A DNA stretch of 64,000 nt from Streptomyces sp. NRRL S-340 (GTDB lineage Bacteria > Actinomycetota > Actinomycetes > Streptomycetales > Streptomycetaceae): the NCBI RefSeq assembly GCF_000720185.1, contig NZ_JOIY01000008.1, forward strand, positions 213,882 to 277,881. Direction: 5' to 3'. Under the pieces are notes generated by a model. That model was given only the letters and a program-made list of their open reading frames with translations, searched no databases and was not told the origin of the DNA. Within the stretch, counting starts at the first letter, position 1; each line of letters begins with the position of its first letter. Both the position numbers and the translations under genes were made by a program. Below, in pieces: positions 1-8,937 of the stretch.

Positions 1-1
1 C

Positions 2-1990
2 CCGGAGGACGACGGCTGCCGCGTCAACCTCGACACCGCAGCGGTGACCTCGCGCACCTCGCCGCTGCTCTCCCCGCACGCGCCGCTCGGCGGGTACCGC
101 CGCAGCCTCGACGGCGTCAACGGCGAGGCGCCCACGACGCCGGGCCTGCTCTACCAGGACGGCTGGACGCTGCTCGACGACACCGCCTCGGCGATCTTCG
201 ACAACGCCACCCGGAAGGTCACGCAGCGGGGCGACCACGCGGGGAAGGGCTACCAGGACGGGTACGTGTTCGGCTACGGACACGACTACCAGCAGGGCCT
301 GGCCGACCTCGCCACCCTGACCGGGCCCTCCGCGCTGCTGCCGCGCTGGGCGTACGGCGTCTGGTACTCCGAGTACTACGACCGCAGCGCCGCGGACTAC
401 CAGAACACCATCCTGCCCAAGTTCCGCAAGGACGGCGTCCCGCTCGACGTCCTGGTGACCGACACGGACTTCAAGTCGCCCAGCACCTGGAACGGCTGGG
501 AGATGGACCCGAAGAAGTTCCCCGACCCCAAGGCGTTCTTCGACTGGTCGGCCGCGCAGGGGCTGCACAACTCGCTCAACATCCACCCGAGCATCTCCGG
601 TGACGACCCCAGGTTCGCCCAGGCGCAGGCCACGGCCAAGGGCAAGCTGAAGGACAGCGGCAACAACACCTACACCTTCGACTGGGGCGACCCCGACCAG
701 CTCGAAGCGTACTTCGACCTGCACGAGCCCATGGACAAGGCCGGCGTGGACGTCTGGTGGCTCGACTGGTGCTGCGACGCGTCCGTCTCGTCCCTCGGCG
801 GGGTGACGCCTGACGCCTGGATCAACCAGCAGTACGCCGACGACTCGGCGAAGAACGGCCGGCGCTCCTTCGCGCTCTCCCGGGCCTTCGGGGCGCTGCC
901 GCAGGGCAACTACAACCCGCACGGCCTGCCGACAGGGCCATGGGCCGACAAGCGCACCACCGCACACTTCACGGGCGACTCGACGTCCAGTTGGGCCACC
1001 CTCAAGTTCGAGGTCGGCTACACCCCGGGCGAGTCGGCGTCCACCGGCCTGTCCAACGTGTCGCACGACATCGGCGGGTTCAACAACGACGGCACCCAGG
1101 CCAAGGGCGCGGAACCCGGGACCACGAAGCTGCCCGACGACCTGTACGCCCGCTGGGTGCAGCTGGGCACCTTCCAGCCGGTGGACCGCCTGCACGGCAA
1201 CCACGCCGACCGGCTGCCCTGGCAGTACGGCCCGGCCTCCGACGCGTCCGCCGAGAAGTTCCTGAACCTGCGGGAGAACCTCGTCCCGTACACGTACAGC
1301 CTCTCCGAGCAGGCCGCCCGCACCGGGACCCCCGTGGTGCGGCCGACCTACGTGCAGTACCCGGAGAGCCAGGACGCTTACGCGACGGCGGGCAGCGAGT
1401 ACTTCTACGGCCCCGACGTGCTGGTCGCCCCGGTGACCACGCCCGGCGAATCGGCCACGACGTCCGTCTGGTTCCCGGCCGGCTCCTCGTGGACCGACTA
1501 CTTCACCGGCGAGACGTACGCGGGCGGCACCACGCAGAAGATCACCACGGGCCTGGACTCGATGCCCGTCTTCATCAAGTCGGGCGGCATCATGACGACG
1601 CGCACCGGCAACGTCGCCAATGATGTCCAGAACCCCCTCACCAAGGCGACGGTCACCGTCGCGCAGGGCGCGCCGGGGGCCACGAGCCTGTATGAGGACA
1701 ACGGCACCACGGCCGACAGCAGGCAGAGCGCCACGACGGCGATCCGCTACGCCGAGCACGGCGCCACCCACACGGTCTCGATCGCCCCGGCGTCGCGATC
1801 GTTCAAGGGCCAGGTCTCCCGCCGCGCGTGGACGGTCTCCTTCATGAACGCGCACGCGCCGAAGCAGGTCTTCGTCAACGGGCGGCGGGTCTCCGCCTCC
1901 CGCTGGTCCTTCGACGCGGGCTCGCGGACCCTTACCGTCACCGCACCGGCCCAGTCGGTGCACCGTCCGCTGGAGGTCAGGTACCACTGA
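2..1990 (+). CDS. Glycoside hydrolase family 31 protein, 5' end outside window
   Basis: The frame is open to the left edge, so the N-terminus (and any signal peptide) is missing; the GTG at 44 is internal. GH31 enzymes are retaining alpha-glucosidases or alpha-xylosidases acting on alpha-glycans. The nucleophile Asp lies in WWLDWCCD (codon 764-766) and the probable acid/base Asp in FTGDSTSSW (codon 977-979), followed by the family-typical SHDIGGF stretch. The C-terminal ~200 residues form the usual proximal and distal beta-domains. The exact substrate cannot be read from the sequence. It stands alone and ends in a strong terminator. Confidence 0.9.
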   Translation, partial: PEDDGCRVNLDTAAVTSRTSPLLSPHAPLGGYRRSLDGVNGEAPTTPGLLYQDGWTLLDDTASAIFDNATRKVTQRGDHAGKGYQDGYVFGYGHDYQQGLADLATLTGPSALLPRWAYGVWYSEYYDRSAADYQNTILPKFRKDGVPLDVLVTDTDFKSPSTWNGWEMDPKKFPDPKAFFDWSAAQGLHNSLNIHPSISGDDPRFAQAQATAKGKLKDSGNNTYTFDWGDPDQLEAYFDLHEPMDKAGVDVWWLDWCCDASVSSLGGVTPDAWINQQYADDSAKNGRRSFALSRAFGALPQGNYNPHGLPTGPWADKRTTAHFTGDSTSSWATLKFEVGYTPGESASTGLSNVSHDIGGFNNDGTQAKGAEPGTTKLPDDLYARWVQLGTFQPVDRLHGNHADRLPWQYGPASDASAEKFLNLRENLVPYTYSLSEQAARTGTPVVRPTYVQYPESQDAYATAGSEYFYGPDVLVAPVTTPGESATTSVWFPAGSSWTDYFTGETYAGGTTQKITTGLDSMPVFIKSGGIMTTRTGNVANDVQNPLTKATVTVAQGAPGATSLYEDNGTTADSRQSATTAIRYAEHGATHTVSIAPASRSFKGQVSRRAWTVSFMNAHAPKQVFVNGRRVSASRWSFDAGSRTLTVTAPAQSVHRPLEVRYH

Positions 1991-2000
1991 GACAGACGGC

Positions 2001-2028
2001 CGGGCCCCGGCGGTGGCGCCGGGGCCCG
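2001..2028. terminator. Strong hairpin terminator after the GH31 gene
   Basis: A perfect 12-bp GC stem (2001-2012 with 2017-2028) and 4-nt loop starts 10 bases after the GH31 stop codon. There is no U-tract, which is usual for Streptomyces terminators. Confidence 0.8.
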
Positions 2029-2089
2029 ACCGTGCGGCCGGTCAGCCGACCCCTCCCGACGGGTGTGACCCCCGGACCAAAGGGCGGAT

Positions 2090-2330
2090 TCAATCGATCG
2101 CCGCAACACCTTGATCGAGAGACGGGGCTGCCTCGTCATCCTCGTCCTCGTCCTCGTCTTCGGCCTCGACCGAATCATGCAGAGGCCGCAGCACGCCGCC
2201 GGCCGGCGTGGAGCCGCCGGAGCCGTCGGCCTCGCACGTTCGGGTCGGCGTGCTCGAGCGCGGAGAGCCGGGCCACATCCTCGTCCAGCACCGGTTGCTC
2301 GCCGGCCGGCGGTAGGCGCTCCGGAGACGT
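2090..2330 (-). pseudogene. C-terminal remnant of a Tn3-family transposase
   Basis: Two frames together give the end of actinobacterial Tn3 TnpA: DEDVARLSALEHADPNV in one frame, then, after a frameshift near 2240, STPAGGVLRPL followed by an acidic Glu/Asp tail. Family members typically read EDVARLSPL-H-N-NVLGRYSF, then a PAxGxLRPL motif and an acidic end. Only about 80 of roughly 1000 residues remain. The (TCCTCG)-like repeat at 2139-2165 encodes the acidic tail. A recombinase fragment on the same strand follows at 2961-3248, fitting a decayed Tn3-type transposon. Confidence 0.6.
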
Positions 2331-2593
2331 GACGGAGATCAAGCTCGGTGCCGTGTCGACAACCCCCGCGCCAGGCCGACAAGCTGACCGACCGGCAGCG
2401 GACGGAGTGGGCCGCGCTCGGGATGCGCAACGCCGAGGAGCCGGGCCGGGGCCGCGGCTGGTTCCGCCGGCGGCCCTGTCGACCCCCTCTGCACCCTGCC
2501 CCCCTCTGCACCCGACGAGGCGGCCACGGGCCCGGGTGTTCTTCCCGCGGCGTGCACGGAGGGACTGGCGCGGCTCCGTGCACCACCGAGAGG

Positions 2594-2887
2594 ATGAAGC
2601 CGGATCACCCGACGGTAGAAGGGGCGCAGATGGACGCGGTGCACTACGAGGTGCGGTCCGCCGGCGAGGCATTTTTCTACGACCGCAGCCGCGCTCGCAA
2701 GCCCGCGCGCGAAGTCGTTGTCCAAGAGCTCGGCCACCAGCTGCTTCACATTGGCTGGCACCTGGGAGCGGAGCGCTTGGACGACGCCCGCAGCGACCTG
2801 TACGCGCTGTGCTGCCTGCAGTACGAACTGCCCATGGGCGCGCTGCCGTTCACGGGGCCGGCTGGGATGTGCTCTCCCAGCATCTGA
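2594..2887 (+). CDS. Small hypothetical protein
   Basis: This 97-codon frame begins with ATG after a GAGAGG ribosome-binding site; a second ATG lies at 2630. The product (MDAVHYEVRSAGEAFFYDRS onward) matches no family I know and shows no signal or membrane segment. The amino-acid composition is less Arg/Pro-skewed than nearby chance frames, which is the main support. It lies between two transposon remnants, so it may be cargo or chance. Confidence 0.3.
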   Translation: MKPDHPTVEGAQMDAVHYEVRSAGEAFFYDRSRARKPAREVVVQELGHQLLHIGWHLGAERLDDARSDLYALCCLQYELPMGALPFTGPAGMCSPSI

Positions 2888-2960
2888 GCCGGCAGCCTGC
2901 CCCGCTGCGCTGACGCTGGCGGCGCGCACGATCCCGAAGTCGCACGCCCTTACCGTCCCG

Positions 2961-3248
2961 TCACCGCTCAGCAGGACGTTGGCGGGTGAAGACCACTCGA
3001 TCGGTGCCGGCGGCGAGGTACCCGGCCGCCACGGGCGGGTCCGGTCCGCGGTCGGCCGGGGTCGGCACCCGCAGCGCCTTCTTCAGCCGGGGCTCCAGGG
3101 TGAAGCGGCGGGTGTGGTAGGCGGAGGCGACCGCGCCCCCGCGCGAGCGGCAGGGCGAGCCGGGCTGGACGTCACACTTCGGACAGGCGTGCTGTTCGAC
3201 ATCGTCCACGTCCCACTGGTTGGTTGGGGGCTGCTGAGTGACCGCCAT
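2961..3248 (-). pseudogene. N-terminal fragment of a zinc-finger serine recombinase
   Basis: The start matches the N-terminal extension of Streptomyces resolvase/recombinase proteins: a CPKCDVQPGSPCRSRGG zinc finger, then YHTRRF and a PTPADRGP linker that normally leads into the catalytic serine-recombinase domain (IGYARCS motif). That domain is absent; the frame runs into unrelated residues after about residue 70. With the Tn3 transposase tail at 2090-2330 this looks like a TnpR remnant of the same decayed element. Confidence 0.6.
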
Positions 3249-3356
3249 GGGCCCGGATTTCGCTTCAATGCAAGTCTCAGAAGGGGGTCGTCCCGCTTCC
3301 GAGTGAGAACGGGTTCTGAGAGTGAATCCGGGATCGGCGGGGTCCGGCGGGACCGT

Positions 3357-4253
3357 TTATGCGAGATCAGACTGTCCGCGAACGGCCTGGAACGTCCCTG
3401 CTGCGGTGAACGCGTTGGAGATCGGCGCGATGAGCGAGGCGAAGCGGCGGGCGCCTGCGTTGCCGATCGGTGCCCATAGCGCGGCGCAGTGCTCGTCTGT
3501 CTCCACTTCGATGCGCTCGCGTGCCGCACTGCCGGTGTCGGTGACAACGCCGTGGGAGTCGAGCCAGCCGCGCGCGACGAGGCGTGCCGTCGCCGCGCTC
3601 CACTCCTCGTCGTCCCACTGGCGGGTCGCTCGCGCGAGAGCTGCGGGGAGGCGGCCGGTTGCGGTGTGCAGGACGAGGCAGTCGCACGGCCCGACTCCGT
3701 TGTCGGCGAGTACGACGAGATGGGCGTCGCCGCGCCACTCGCGTGCCACTGTGATCTGCTGCCACAGTGCGACAAGGGGATCGGATGGAAGCGGGACCGA
3801 TGCGTTCGCGGCGGCCAGCACCTTGCCGGCGTAGTCGGCACGGGCGAAGACCGGGTCGATCAGCGAGCGCGCCTCGGCGAGGTGGTCGTCCGTGAGCTGC
3901 ACGTTGACGCGCCGCATCGCCCGTCCGACGGCCCGGAAGCGGGCGGCCTGCCACCGCTCCGGCGGCGCGGCGTCCCATACGCCCGTCATGGCCCGCACTG
4001 CCCGCGGGCTGAAGTTGTAGAAGGCCGCGAGCGTGACCTGCCACGGAACCGCGCCCATCGCGGCCGATCGGAAGGCCAGATACGCCGGTCCGCGGTCGGT
4101 CACGCCGAGCTCGGCCGCCTCCTCGGCGCTCTCGGGGGCAAGATAGATGAACAGGTGGGCGGCGCTGACGGCGCGGCTGACGTCGCGGACGGCGTTCAGG
4201 TCCATCGTGCCGCCGCCGGTACGGGCGGAGCCGGGAATGGCGTCGAGGTGCAT
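3357..4253 (-). CDS. SCO6745-family protein (MarR-like helical protein)
   Basis: The product resembles the actinobacterial SCO6745 family, about 280-300 residues of helical, winged-helix-like segments with no established biochemical role. Characteristic stretches are FSPRAVRAM near residue 83 and the terminal APISNAFTAAGTF. The ATG at 4253 has a GGAG 11 bases upstream; an alternative ATG at 4205 (MDLNAVRDVS) lacks a clear ribosome-binding site. It lies 33 bp downstream of the PEBP gene and is probably co-transcribed with it, divergent from the GntR gene. Confidence 0.75.
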   Translation of the reverse strand: MHLDAIPGSARTGGGTMDLNAVRDVSRAVSAAHLFIYLAPESAEEAAELGVTDRGPAYLAFRSAAMGAVPWQVTLAAFYNFSPRAVRAMTGVWDAAPPERWQAARFRAVGRAMRRVNVQLTDDHLAEARSLIDPVFARADYAGKVLAAANASVPLPSDPLVALWQQITVAREWRGDAHLVVLADNGVGPCDCLVLHTATGRLPAALARATRQWDDEEWSAATARLVARGWLDSHGVVTDTGSAARERIEVETDEHCAALWAPIGNAGARRFASLIAPISNAFTAAGTFQAVRGQSDLA

Positions 4254-4286
4254 GGCGGTGGTGTCTCCGGGAGTCGGGCGGCGCTG

Positions 4287-4820
4287 TCAGGCGGGTGTTT
4301 CGGCAGTGGCGATCAGCACTGCGCGTCCGAGGGTGTGACCGGCCATGGTGAAGCCGAGGACGGCCGGTGTGGCGTCGGCCGGGACGCCTGCCGAGGGAAT
4401 GTCGAGGGCGTGCACCACGACGAAGTAGCGGTGCGGTCCGTGGCCGGCGGGCGGGGCGGCGCCGATGTAGCGGGCCGCGCGGGCGTCGTTGGGCAACTGG
4501 TAGGCACCCTCGGGCAGGCCCGAGCCGGTGTCGTCGCCGGCGCCCTCGGGCAGCTCGGTGACCGTGGCGGGGATGTCGGCGACCGCCCAGTGCCAGAACC
4601 CGGACCCGGTGGGGGCGTCGGGGTCGTAGACGGTGACGGCATAGCTCTTGGTGCCGTTCGGAGCGCCGCTCCAGGACAGTTGCGGGGATGTGTCCTTCCC
4701 GCCGGGCAGGGCGGAGGAGTGCTGCTCGGGCGGCCACGCGGCGCCGTCGGTGACGGTGGTGCTGGTGACGGTGAACGAGGCCGCCTGGGGGAGGCGGGCG
4801 AAGGGGTCGTTGGCAGGCAC
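4287..4820 (-). CDS. YbhB/YbcL-family Raf-kinase-inhibitor-like (PEBP) protein
   Basis: The 177-residue product is a phosphatidylethanolamine-binding-protein fold. It has the family's TSPQLSWSGAP, YAVTVYDPDAPTGSGFWHW (ligand-pocket DPDxP) and GPHRYFVVVHAL motifs. It has no signal peptide and is likely cytoplasmic. The role of bacterial family members is poorly defined. It is the first gene of a two-gene unit with the SCO6745-family gene and is divergent from a GntR regulator over a 99-bp intergenic region holding an AT-rich palindrome, so repression by that regulator is likely. Confidence 0.88.
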   Translation of the reverse strand: MPANDPFARLPQAASFTVTSTTVTDGAAWPPEQHSSALPGGKDTSPQLSWSGAPNGTKSYAVTVYDPDAPTGSGFWHWAVADIPATVTELPEGAGDDTGSGLPEGAYQLPNDARAARYIGAAPPAGHGPHRYFVVVHALDIPSAGVPADATPAVLGFTMAGHTLGRAVLIATAETPA

Positions 4821-4881
4821 AGCGGCCGTTCCTTTCCGGACGAGGGAGTCCTCATCGACTGCTGAATCGACAGTAACACTA

Positions 4882-4893
4882 ATAATCGATTAT
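4882..4893. promoter_or_regulatory. 12-bp perfect palindrome, candidate GntR operator
   Basis: ATAATCGATTAT lies midway between the PEBP and GntR start codons. It is unusually AT-rich for this genome and sits just upstream of the GntR -10 box, suiting autorepression plus control of the divergent pair. Confidence 0.55.
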
Positions 4894-4907
4894 CCCGAGG
4901 ATCGGTC

Positions 4908-4913
4908 TAGGAT
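4908..4913 (+). promoter_or_regulatory. -10 box (TAGGAT), likely leaderless transcript
   Basis: TAGGAT matches the Streptomyces -10 consensus and ends 6 bases before the GntR ATG at 4920. No Shine-Dalgarno precedes that ATG, so transcription probably starts at or next to the start codon. Confidence 0.5.
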
Positions 4914-4919
4914 GGACTC

Positions 4920-5612
4920 ATGACTCAGACGGCGCACTCCTCGCCCCCGCCGGGGAAACAGATGCTTTCCGAGCAGGTCTACGCACACCTGCGGGACGCG
5001 ATCATGCGCGGGGACTATCCCCCCGGCGCCCCTCTCAAGCCGCAGGATCTTGCCAGGGAGCAGGGCGTGAGCCTGGCTGTGGTGCGCGAGGCGCTCGTGC
5101 GGGTGGTCGGCGAGGGGCTCGCCGACCGGCTGCCCAACCGCGGTTTCGCAGTCCCGTCCTTCTCCGACCGCCGCTGGCAGGAGATCGCGGAAGCCCGTCG
5201 GACCGTCGAACCGGTCATCCTGCGCATGTCCATCGAGCGCGGCGACATCGACTGGGAGGCCCGCGTGCGGGCCGCCCACCATCGTCTGGTGCGCACTCCG
5301 GCGTACGTGCCGGAGGAGGGCGAGTACTACACCGGCACCTGGGCCGAGGCTCACCGGGCCTTTCACCGCACGTTGCTGGAGGGGTGCGGCAACCGCGCGC
5401 TGCTGGAGACCTTCGACCGGTTGTGGACCGCGAGTGAGCTGGCCCGCCGTTGGTCGGCGCACCGCAACCCCGACCGGGACGGCGCCAAGGAACACCGCAG
5501 GCTGGAGCAGGCGGTGCTGGCCCGTGACGCCGACACCGCAGCTGCGGTCCTGGTCCAGCACCTCACCTTGACCGCGGCTGCTCTGACCGACGGTTCAGGC
5601 CAGGCCACCTAA
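4920..5612 (+). CDS. GntR-family regulator, FCD (FadR) subfamily
   Basis: A winged helix-turn-helix occupies residues ~15-80 (SEQVYAHLRDAIMRGDYPPG, then LAREQGVSLAVVREALVRV). An all-helical FCD ligand-binding domain follows, with the metal/ligand residues expected in the AHRAFHRTLLEGCGN helix and the later EHRRLEQAVLARD helix. Family members bind small carboxylates and repress neighbouring catabolic or transport genes. The start is set by the adjacent -10 box rather than a ribosome-binding site. Likely targets are itself and the divergent PEBP/SCO6745 pair. Confidence 0.88.
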   Translation: MTQTAHSSPPPGKQMLSEQVYAHLRDAIMRGDYPPGAPLKPQDLAREQGVSLAVVREALVRVVGEGLADRLPNRGFAVPSFSDRRWQEIAEARRTVEPVILRMSIERGDIDWEARVRAAHHRLVRTPAYVPEEGEYYTGTWAEAHRAFHRTLLEGCGNRALLETFDRLWTASELARRWSAHRNPDRDGAKEHRRLEQAVLARDADTAAAVLVQHLTLTAAALTDGSGQAT

Positions 5613-5619
5613 TACTCCA

Positions 5620-6108
5620 GCCGGACTTTTGCATCTCTGCTGGTCATCGGCCTGGCGGTGGGGAGTGCAGCGGGGGCTGGGCAAGCGTGGGACGGTCTTG
5701 AGCCGGCGGTCCGCCGCGGGACCGCCGATGGCATGGTCGTCCGGCTCGCCGGCCGGGGCCCGTTTTCACGGGCCCCGGCCGCGTGCTGGTGAGCGCGCAC
5801 GATGGCGGAGTCCACGGACACGACTCAGTTGAAGTCCTCGTCAACGTCGGCCTGGACCACCATGACGGTGAACACCCGCTCCCACGTGCCGTCGACGGCT
5901 CACATCCGCAGCCGGTTGCAGACGCCCCGCCAGTTGCCGTACTTCTCCGGTAGGTGCACCCACTGGATTCCCGTCCGGACCTTGAAGGTGATCGCGTCGA
6001 CCACCTCATGATGGTCCCGCCAGCGGCCACCCCGCTTCGGCGTCCGATCCGGAAGCAACGGCTCGATCCCCGCCTACTGCGCATCAGTGAACGGCACACC
6101 GGAACCAA
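5620..6108 (-). pseudogene. IS5-family transposase remnant
   Basis: Three frames together give an IS5-type (two-part DDE) transposase. The N-terminal DNA-binding segment lies near 5960-6090 (WVHLPEKYGNW-like frame), and the first catalytic Asp is in MSVDSAIVRAHQHAAGARE near 5770-5820, followed by a degraded DHAIGRSRGG-like box. Several frameshifts and loss of the C-terminal half make it inactive. It abuts the GntR stop codon, so its left end is close to 5613. Confidence 0.6.
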
Positions 6109-6390
6109 CGACCAACCGATCCAAGCGGAACTGCCTAGCTAGTCGGCCGTGCCGCTACCGCTCTTGGAGGAGGCTGAGGACTCGCTTCGGTCAGCAACTG
6201 CGGTGCGCGGGGGCACGCCCCCCGGTCTCGAGTGCCCAGTGCTGCGGTGCGGGTCGGAGGCATTCGCCGACGCCTGTCACCGGGCCGGGTTCCTCCGATC
6301 CACGGGTGCGGTCGGCACCTCCGCGGACAACGCCGCCGCCAGTCGTCGTCACATCACGGCCATGTGCGGGGCAGCGGGTGCCGGTTGCCG

Positions 6391-6520
6391 TCACGTCGTC
6401 GCCGGGAGGTAGGGGCCGGGACCCTTCAGAGTGCGGTGGATGGGGGCGGTCGCTGTGTGGCGGAGGCCGGGGAGGGTGGAGACCGACTCGGTGAGGTAGC
6501 GGTAGAAGTTTCTCGCCGAC
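6391..6520 (-). pseudogene. Lrp/AsnC-family regulator C-terminal remnant
   Basis: The frame ends in YLTESVSTLPGLRHTATAPI followed by HRTLKGPG, which closely matches the last strand-helix of AsnC/Lrp ligand-binding (RAM) domains in actinobacteria. No helix-turn-helix part can be found upstream, where the sequence is degenerate. It is a fragment and not functional. Confidence 0.5.
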
Positions 6521-7132
6521 CTGACCCCACCCTGCGCCCGACCGCCGACGCTGCCGCCCAAGCTTCCTGCGCCCTGCGCGGCGCGGAGAGCACCGAGACC
6601 CTGACCGCACCCCTGGGAGGCGTCCCTGGCCGCCGGCGAGCACCTGATCGCAGAAGCGGGCCGCCTGCTCGGCATCTGACCCCCAGCACCACGATGAAGG
6701 GGCAGGGGCCGGTCACCTACACGGTGACCGGTGCGACCTGATGCTTAGCGGCATCGGCGGGGGCCGCGAAGACGGATGGGCGTGACACTGACCGAGACGT
6801 CCTTGTCGAGCTGCTGCCGCAGAGCCCCGTTGTCGCTGAACACCCTTCACCCGACCGCCCGCGACGTCGACCTCGCTGACCATGAATTCGCCGCCGCGCA
6901 GTGGCGCCGGCCCGTTCCCGGCAGAAGCGACAAGACCACCGGCCCGTGCATCCGCAGGCACGGCCCGATCGCCCGCAACTCGATCAGGTCGAAGTCGAGG
7001 GGCATGTATGCCAGCGGGCGCGCTTTCGCTCGAACGGATGGCGATCACCGATCCCGCTGCGGATGACGGGCGGGCTCACCAGGATGCAATGACCACCCGT
7101 CACACACCACCGCACCAGTTCGGGAGAAGACC
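6521..7132. other. Degenerate stretch with no recognisable gene
   Basis: Open frames here are Arg/Pro-rich, lack ribosome-binding sites and match nothing known to me. The last 50 bases hold the leader of the gene at 7133. Confidence 0.5.
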
Positions 7133-7456
7133 ATGTCCGATGCAGAAACAGCGCCCGCTCAGGGCCCGGCCGACGCCGAAGTGCCGCAGATCCCGAACAC
7201 GATCACTGTCCGGGAAGTACCGGCCTCCGCCGACGCACGCGAGGCCCTGCTGAAGGCCATCGCCTCCGAAGCGCAGGCCGTCACCACCCAGCACGCGGGG
7301 CAGGCAGCCGCGGCGCTGGAGACACTCGCTCGCGCCTACGCCCTGGTGACCGGCTCCGCCACCGCCGTCACCCCCACCGGTGAGGCCACGACAGTCCCTC
7401 TCCTGAACCGGGCGGGCGGGCACCAGGTCGGGCTCTGCCTCGAACTGGAGCCGTGA
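7133..7456 (+). CDS. Conserved-looking small hypothetical protein, 107 aa
   Basis: The ATG follows a GGGAGAAG ribosome-binding site. The product is acidic and helical, with a disordered Ala/Pro/Glu N-terminus and a helix such as ALLKAIASEAQAV from residue ~38. No membrane segment or known motif is seen. A strong terminator follows 25 bp after the stop, and residue composition is balanced, so I regard it as a real gene of unknown role. Confidence 0.6.
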   Translation: MSDAETAPAQGPADAEVPQIPNTITVREVPASADAREALLKAIASEAQAVTTQHAGQAAAALETLARAYALVTGSATAVTPTGEATTVPLLNRAGGHQVGLCLELEP

Positions 7457-7481
7457 AAGCAGCGTCCCCGCAGACGGCCAG

Positions 7482-7514
7482 CCCGCCGTCCGGGACGTGG
7501 TCCCGGACGGCGGG
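7482..7514. terminator. Bidirectional hairpin terminator
   Basis: A perfect 14-bp stem (7482-7495 with 7501-7514) and 5-nt loop lies between convergent genes at 7133 and 7577. Confidence 0.8.
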
Positions 7515-7576
7515 CGTGAAGGCCGGCGTTGTGTGGGGCGAGGGCGGGGCGTCTTCCGGGCGGCCGGGGGCCCGCT

Positions 7577-8151
7577 TCAGGCACGCGAGGGTGTGTACCG
7601 CGTGCGCAGGTGGTCGAGGTAGTCGTCGGGGTCCGGGTAGGGCTGGTTCTGGGCGCCGTGGCATTGCAGTGTCAGGCGGCCGTCGGGGTGCAGGGCCACG
7701 GTGGTCGTCGCCCGCCGGGCCGGGCCACCTGCCGGATCGTCGGCTGGGTGCGGCAGGTGCAGGACGGGGACGGTGGCGGGGAACATGGCCAGTGCTTCGG
7801 CCGGGGTGGCGGCGGGCGGGTGGCCGGTGCGGTCGGCGCTGCTCACGCACAGCACCCGGTGTTCGTCCAGGAGCGGGGCGAGCGGCCGCCAGCAGGCGCC
7901 GAAGAGCAGCGCCCGGTCGTCCTTGCAGGCGGGCGCGAGCCAGGCCGGCAACTGGGTGCCCGCGCGGAGCGGCAGGAGCAGGGTGAGGTGTTCCTCGGCC
8001 AGTAGCCGGGCGGCCAGGCCCACGCTGGCGACGTGGTGCGCCCATAGGGCCACCGCCTGTCCGGGGGGGGCCGGGCCTTGGCCTCGTTCACGGTGTGCGG
8101 CCTGGTGGCGGTGACGACGTGGGTCAGCGGTGCCGGGTTCGGCAGCACCAC
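7577..8151 (-). pseudogene. Hypothetical protein, frameshifted at a G8 run
   Basis: Starting at the ATG at 8151 the frame reads MVLPNPAPLTHVVTATRPHT and soon breaks; the downstream frame resumes with GQAVALWAHHVASVGLAARL and continues for about 155 residues to 7577. The switch is at eight consecutive G (8063-8070 on the plus strand), so one base was lost or miscalled. The protein is rich in Leu/Ala/Pro and ends RTRYTPSRA. It is not a family I can name. It follows a synthase pseudogene on the same strand. Confidence 0.45.
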
Positions 8152-8227
8152 GGCGCACCCCCGCGCAGGGCACGACGGACATCGTCCACGCCTGCAGCCT
8201 CGCGCGGCCCAGCGTCGGGGCCGGGGC

Positions 8228-8900
8228 TCACGGTGCGTTCCCGGCAGCCGGGTGGGTGAGGCCGTCGAGGTAGCCGGCGAAGACGCTGTCCTCGACCACG
8301 GCCTCGCCGGTGCGGTAGGCGCGCTGTTTCACCCAGGCCAGCGCCGTGCGGGTCTGTACACCATCGAGGGCGTGGCCGAGGCGGGCGGCCACCGCGGTGA
8401 CGACACGCGCACTGGCCAGGTGGGTGAGGACCACCCGGGGCGTGATGCCCAGCACTTCCTGGGGGGCTGGAACAGTCGCGGGTGGACGAACGGTGTGCCG
8501 GTGGAAATGGAGCCCACCCCCGTCCCGACGATCGGTGCGGTGACGCTGAGCGGGGCACCCGTCTAGGCGGCCACCATCTGCGCGATGACCGGCAGCCGCG
8601 TCAGATCCGGCGGTGTCCACCACGGCGCGGCGGCCGCTCCCAGTAGTTCTCCGGTGTGCCGGGCGAGGAGAAACAGCAGCTGCTCGGTGGCGACCATCCC
8701 GGCCCGCTCGGCGATGCCCAGCCACGAGGAGGACACCACCCGGACTCCTGCGGTGAGTGCCTGCAAGGTGTTGGCCAGTCCCAGCCTGAGATCGTTGTGC
8801 AGGTGCGAGGCAGCACGACCTCATCGCCGGCTTCCGCACGCACCCGCGCGAACATCCGCGCGCAGTCGGCCGGGAGCCACGCACGACCTGACCGCGGCCC
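8228..8900 (-). pseudogene. Homocitrate/2-isopropylmalate-synthase-like (HMGL) pseudogene
   Basis: Pieces in three frames form an HMGL-type Claisen-condensing enzyme: FARVRAEAGDEVVL, then the metal-binding HLHNDLRLGLANTLQAL motif near 8780-8820, the SSWLGIAERAGMVATEQLLF helix, and a C-terminal GVGSISTGTPF-PPQEVLGITPRVVLTHLASARVV segment to 8228. These enzymes condense an acyl-CoA with a 2-oxo acid. At least two frameshifts and an in-frame stop at 8563 inactivate it. The 5' end is replaced by IS5 sequence near 8900, so IS insertion probably truncated it. Confidence 0.6.
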
Positions 8901-8937
8901 GGACCCACGACCCCCGGCCACGCTGTCCGCCCACAAC

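Noticed and set aside
2139-2165. TCCTCG-type microsatellite
   Set aside because: It encodes the Glu/Asp-rich tail of the Tn3 transposase remnant, so no separate repeat function is needed.
3367-4737. A 456-codon minus-strand open frame across the SCO6745-family and PEBP genes
   Set aside because: It is an out-of-frame shadow: Arg/Pro/His-rich translation, no ribosome-binding site, and it overlaps two well-supported genes on the same strand.
6149-6412. Plus-strand 87-codon frame
   Set aside because: No ribosome-binding site or recognisable motif, and it lies between transposase and AsnC remnants on the other strand.
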